7,552 nucleotides of DNA, taken from Pseudomonadota bacterium (GTDB taxonomy: Bacteria; Pseudomonadota; Alphaproteobacteria; Rhizobiales; Xanthobacteraceae). Both the position numbers and the translations under genes were made by a program. Of this stretch, positions 6,495-7,552 are shown piece after piece (position 1 is the stretch's first letter; every line of letters begins with the position of its first letter). The stretch spans positions 1 through 7,552 of the forward strand of contig JAJYAH010000322.1 in NCBI GenBank assembly GCA_021779635.1. The letters are read 5' to 3'. The notes under the pieces were generated by a model that searched no databases, was not told where the DNA came from, and saw only the letters and a list, made by a program, of their open reading frames with translations.

Positions 6495-6808
6495 GCGACG
6501 CGAAGGATCTCGTCGAGCACGTCCGCAAGGCCCTTCATAACGTGATCGATCCGGAAATTGGCTTCAACATCGTCGACATCGGCCTTGTCTATGACATCGC
6601 TGTGGAACAGGACGGCGTTGCGACGATCACCATGACGACGACGACGAGGGGCTGTCCGGCGACAAACTATCTCAGGGACGGCGCCGGCGAGGCGGCGCAA
6701 GCCGTGGATGGCGTGCATTGGGCCGACGTTAGGCTCACCTACGATCCTCCCTGGACGCCGGACATGATGAGCCCCATTGCGAAGGAATATCTCGGGTTTG
6801 GCGGATGA
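6491..6808 (+). CDS. DUF59/MIP18-family metal-sulfur cluster assembly protein (PaaD/SufT-like)
   Basis: A 105-residue, single-domain protein of the MIP18/DUF59 family. It has the hallmark D20-P-E-I-G-F-N-I-V-D-I-G-L-V-Y-D35 block and the T-T-R-G-C55-P turn, whose Cys is the conserved family residue. Family members (SufT, PaaD and the domain in ApbC/Mrp) act in Fe-S cluster assembly or insertion into targets. The start is ATG 6491 after GGAAGGAGG (6475-6483). The gene overlaps its neighbours by ATGA on both sides (6491-6494 and 6805-6808). In an NsrR-linked cluster with a ferredoxin, delivery or repair of Fe-S clusters hit by NO is a reasonable inference, though the client protein is unknown. 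The C-terminus has 'YDPPWTPDMM' (74-83), a Pro/Trp/Met stretch also seen in related proteins. Confidence 0.9.
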   Translation: MSDAKDLVEHVRKALHNVIDPEIGFNIVDIGLVYDIAVEQDGVATITMTTTTRGCPATNYLRDGAGEAAQAVDGVHWADVRLTYDPPWTPDMMSPIAKEYLGFGG

Positions 6809-7062
6809 CGCAAGAACTCTCCGATCCCGAACTCGGGCAGACATCGCGCGTCGCGCCGCAGGCAGGCGTTGTCGTGCTGCTGCTCGATGCGTTGCAGAAA
6901 CTGGCGGATACCGGCGAGGTAGACGCGGCTTGCCGCATTGCGGGAAAGGCCTGCGTCCGCCTCCGCCAAACGTCCCCGGGAGCCGAACGGCGCTTCAACG
7001 CCTTGCTGCATCGTCTGGCGCGCAGGCTCGATGCAGACGACCGGAGAGATAACGATCCATGA
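6805..7062 (+). CDS. Hypothetical 85-aa helical protein
   Basis: I do not recognise a family. The product is small and soluble, with a disordered beginning (1-20), a hydrophobic helix 'GVVVLLLDALQKLAD' (21-35), a second helix with C43 and C50 (spacing C-x6-C) and a third, very basic helix 'ERRFNALLHRLARRLDADDRRD' in two parts (61-70 and 71-82). The ATG overlaps the stop of the DUF59 gene (ATGA), and there is no strong ribosome site of its own, so it is probably translated by coupling. Codon use fits its neighbours. Position suggests a small partner of the DUF59 protein or another operon member, which is a guess. It is the last gene before the nsrR promoter. Confidence 0.68.
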   Translation: MTQELSDPELGQTSRVAPQAGVVVLLLDALQKLADTGEVDAACRIAGKACVRLRQTSPGAERRFNALLHRLARRLDADDRRDNDP

Positions 7063-7167
7063 GCTTCACATCTGGCAGTGACGATTCTGCCGCGTCGCGT
7101 CATCGCCTGCGGTCGGACACGCAATTTCGCACCGGTGAGCCGGATCGCAGCACCAAAGCTCGCCGGC

Positions 7168-7196
7168 TTGTAAAACAAACATGCCAGGTGTATCTT
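7168..7196 (+). promoter_or_regulatory. Candidate nsrR promoter
   Basis: TTGTAA (7168-7173) and TATCTT (7191-7196) are spaced by exactly 17 bp, each matching four of six consensus bases of a sigma-70-type promoter. The spacer and -10 are the same bases as the NsrR-like palindrome, so binding there would block RNA polymerase. The leader to the ATG at 7256 would be about 50-55 nt. Part of nsrR transcription may also come by readthrough from the operon upstream. Confidence 0.48.
7174..7196. promoter_or_regulatory. Second, weaker NsrR-type operator upstream of nsrR
   Basis: An imperfect 11-1-11 site: left arm AACAAACATGC, centre C, right arm AGGTGTATCTT. The right arm matches the NsrR consensus arm AAATGCATCTT at 8 of 11 positions; the left arm matches AAGATGCATTT at 6 of 11 and the left arm of the fdxA site at 8 of 11. 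Its exact coincidence with the spacer and -10 of a promoter-like sequence 60 bp before nsrR supports autorepression. It is less symmetric than the fdxA site and could be chance. Confidence 0.48.
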
Positions 7197-7255
7197 TCGT
7201 CGTCTGCGCACAGCACTTCACACGGGCCAGCCCCCGCCAACGCCTTGGACAAATC

Positions 7256-7552
7256 ATGCGATTGACCAGCTTTTCCGACTTCGCCCTTCGGCTGCTGATG
7301 TACGCTGCAGCGCGGGAAGATCGGTTGATCACGATCGAGGAGGCGTCGGAGGTCTACAATATCTCACGCGCGCACCTCATGAAGATCGCCAACACGCTGA
7401 CGAAAGCCGGTTATCTGAAGGCGGTGCGCGGCCGCTCCGGCGGCCTTGCGCTGGCGAAGCCGCCGCACAAGATAAAGCTCGGAGACGTCATCCGCACGAC
7501 GGAGCCCGATTTCGAATTGGTCGAATGCTTTGCTTCCGGTAGCGAATGCATC
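7256..7552 (+). CDS. nsrR: NsrR-like Rrf2-family NO-sensing repressor, N-terminal part (cut by window edge)
   Basis: The first 99 residues are visible; the gene runs past the right edge. It begins MRLTSFSDFALRLLMYAA, the usual start of NsrR (MxLTxFxDxxLR). A winged helix follows with 'EVYNISRAHLMKIANTL' (32-48), 'KAGYLKAVRGRSGGLALAKP' (50-69) and 'IKLGDVIRTTEP' (73-84), then C91-x6-C98 near the edge. By family precedent three Cys in this region bind an Fe-S cluster that reacts with NO; the third would lie just beyond the window. E88-L-V-E-C at the first Cys resembles NsrR more than IscR. NsrR represses NO-response genes, and two NsrR-like operators occur in this window. The start is ATG 7256 with only a weak GGA ribosome site (7247-7249). 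Another Rrf2 subgroup (for example RirA or IscR) is possible but less fitting. Confidence 0.88.
   Translation, partial: MRLTSFSDFALRLLMYAAAREDRLITIEEASEVYNISRAHLMKIANTLTKAGYLKAVRGRSGGLALAKPPHKIKLGDVIRTTEPDFELVECFASGSECI

Noticed and set aside
7059..7265. A 68-codon ORF starting in an ATGA overlap after the 85-aa gene
   Set aside because: Its composition (Ser/Arg/His-rich, no helix pattern) is not protein-like, it overlaps the nsrR start, and it spans the likely nsrR promoter and operator. A short leader peptide cannot be excluded, but nothing supports it beyond the overlap.
1..7552. CRISPR arrays, tRNA or rRNA genes, insertion sequences, attachment sites
   Set aside because: No regularly spaced repeats, no cloverleaf-like or rRNA-like sequence, and no transposase or integrase frame could be seen.

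Overview
The window looks like part of a denitrification and nitric-oxide-response locus from an alphaproteobacterium, probably of the Hyphomicrobiales (Bradyrhizobium/Rhodopseudomonas-like). The basis is high GC, a nosR-nosZ pair preceded by a FixK/FNR-type box, DUF2249 genes, and an NsrR-type Rrf2 regulator. The genus is an inference; no rRNA or other marker is present.

Left part (1-2592), minus strand: the Tat-signal start of nosZ (nitrous oxide reductase, cut by the left edge), preceded by a complete nosR. NosR is a periplasmic FMN-domain plus polytopic membrane plus 2x[4Fe-4S] protein that supports electron supply to, or maturation of, NosZ. A 121-bp divergent promoter region follows. 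It holds one FixK/FNR-type box with a well-placed -10 on the nosR side.

Middle (2593-3826), plus strand: a 300-aa helical protein that resembles the ferritin/rubrerythrin fold but seems to lack its metal ligands, then about 330 bp without a convincing gene. Near the right end of that stretch is a 23-bp palindrome very close to the NsrR operator consensus.

Right part (3827-7552), plus strand: an apparent operon of a 7Fe ferredoxin (fdxA), a single-domain DUF2249 protein, a polytopic membrane protein interrupted by an in-frame TAG, a tandem DUF2249 protein, a DUF59/MIP18-family Fe-S assembly-type protein and an 85-aa unknown. Several of these genes overlap by ATGA. After it comes the 5' part of an nsrR-like gene with its own promoter, which contains a second, weaker NsrR-like operator.

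Taken together, a FixK/FNR-type regulator probably turns on nos genes under low oxygen or denitrifying conditions. NsrR, which senses NO through its Fe-S cluster, probably derepresses the fdxA operon and its own gene. The operon's Fe-S carrier, Fe-S assembly factor and DUF2249 proteins fit a nitrosative-stress or Fe-S/haem maintenance module whose exact biochemistry is not established. The amber codon in its membrane component suggests that this part is inactivated in the sequenced strain, or that the base is an error.
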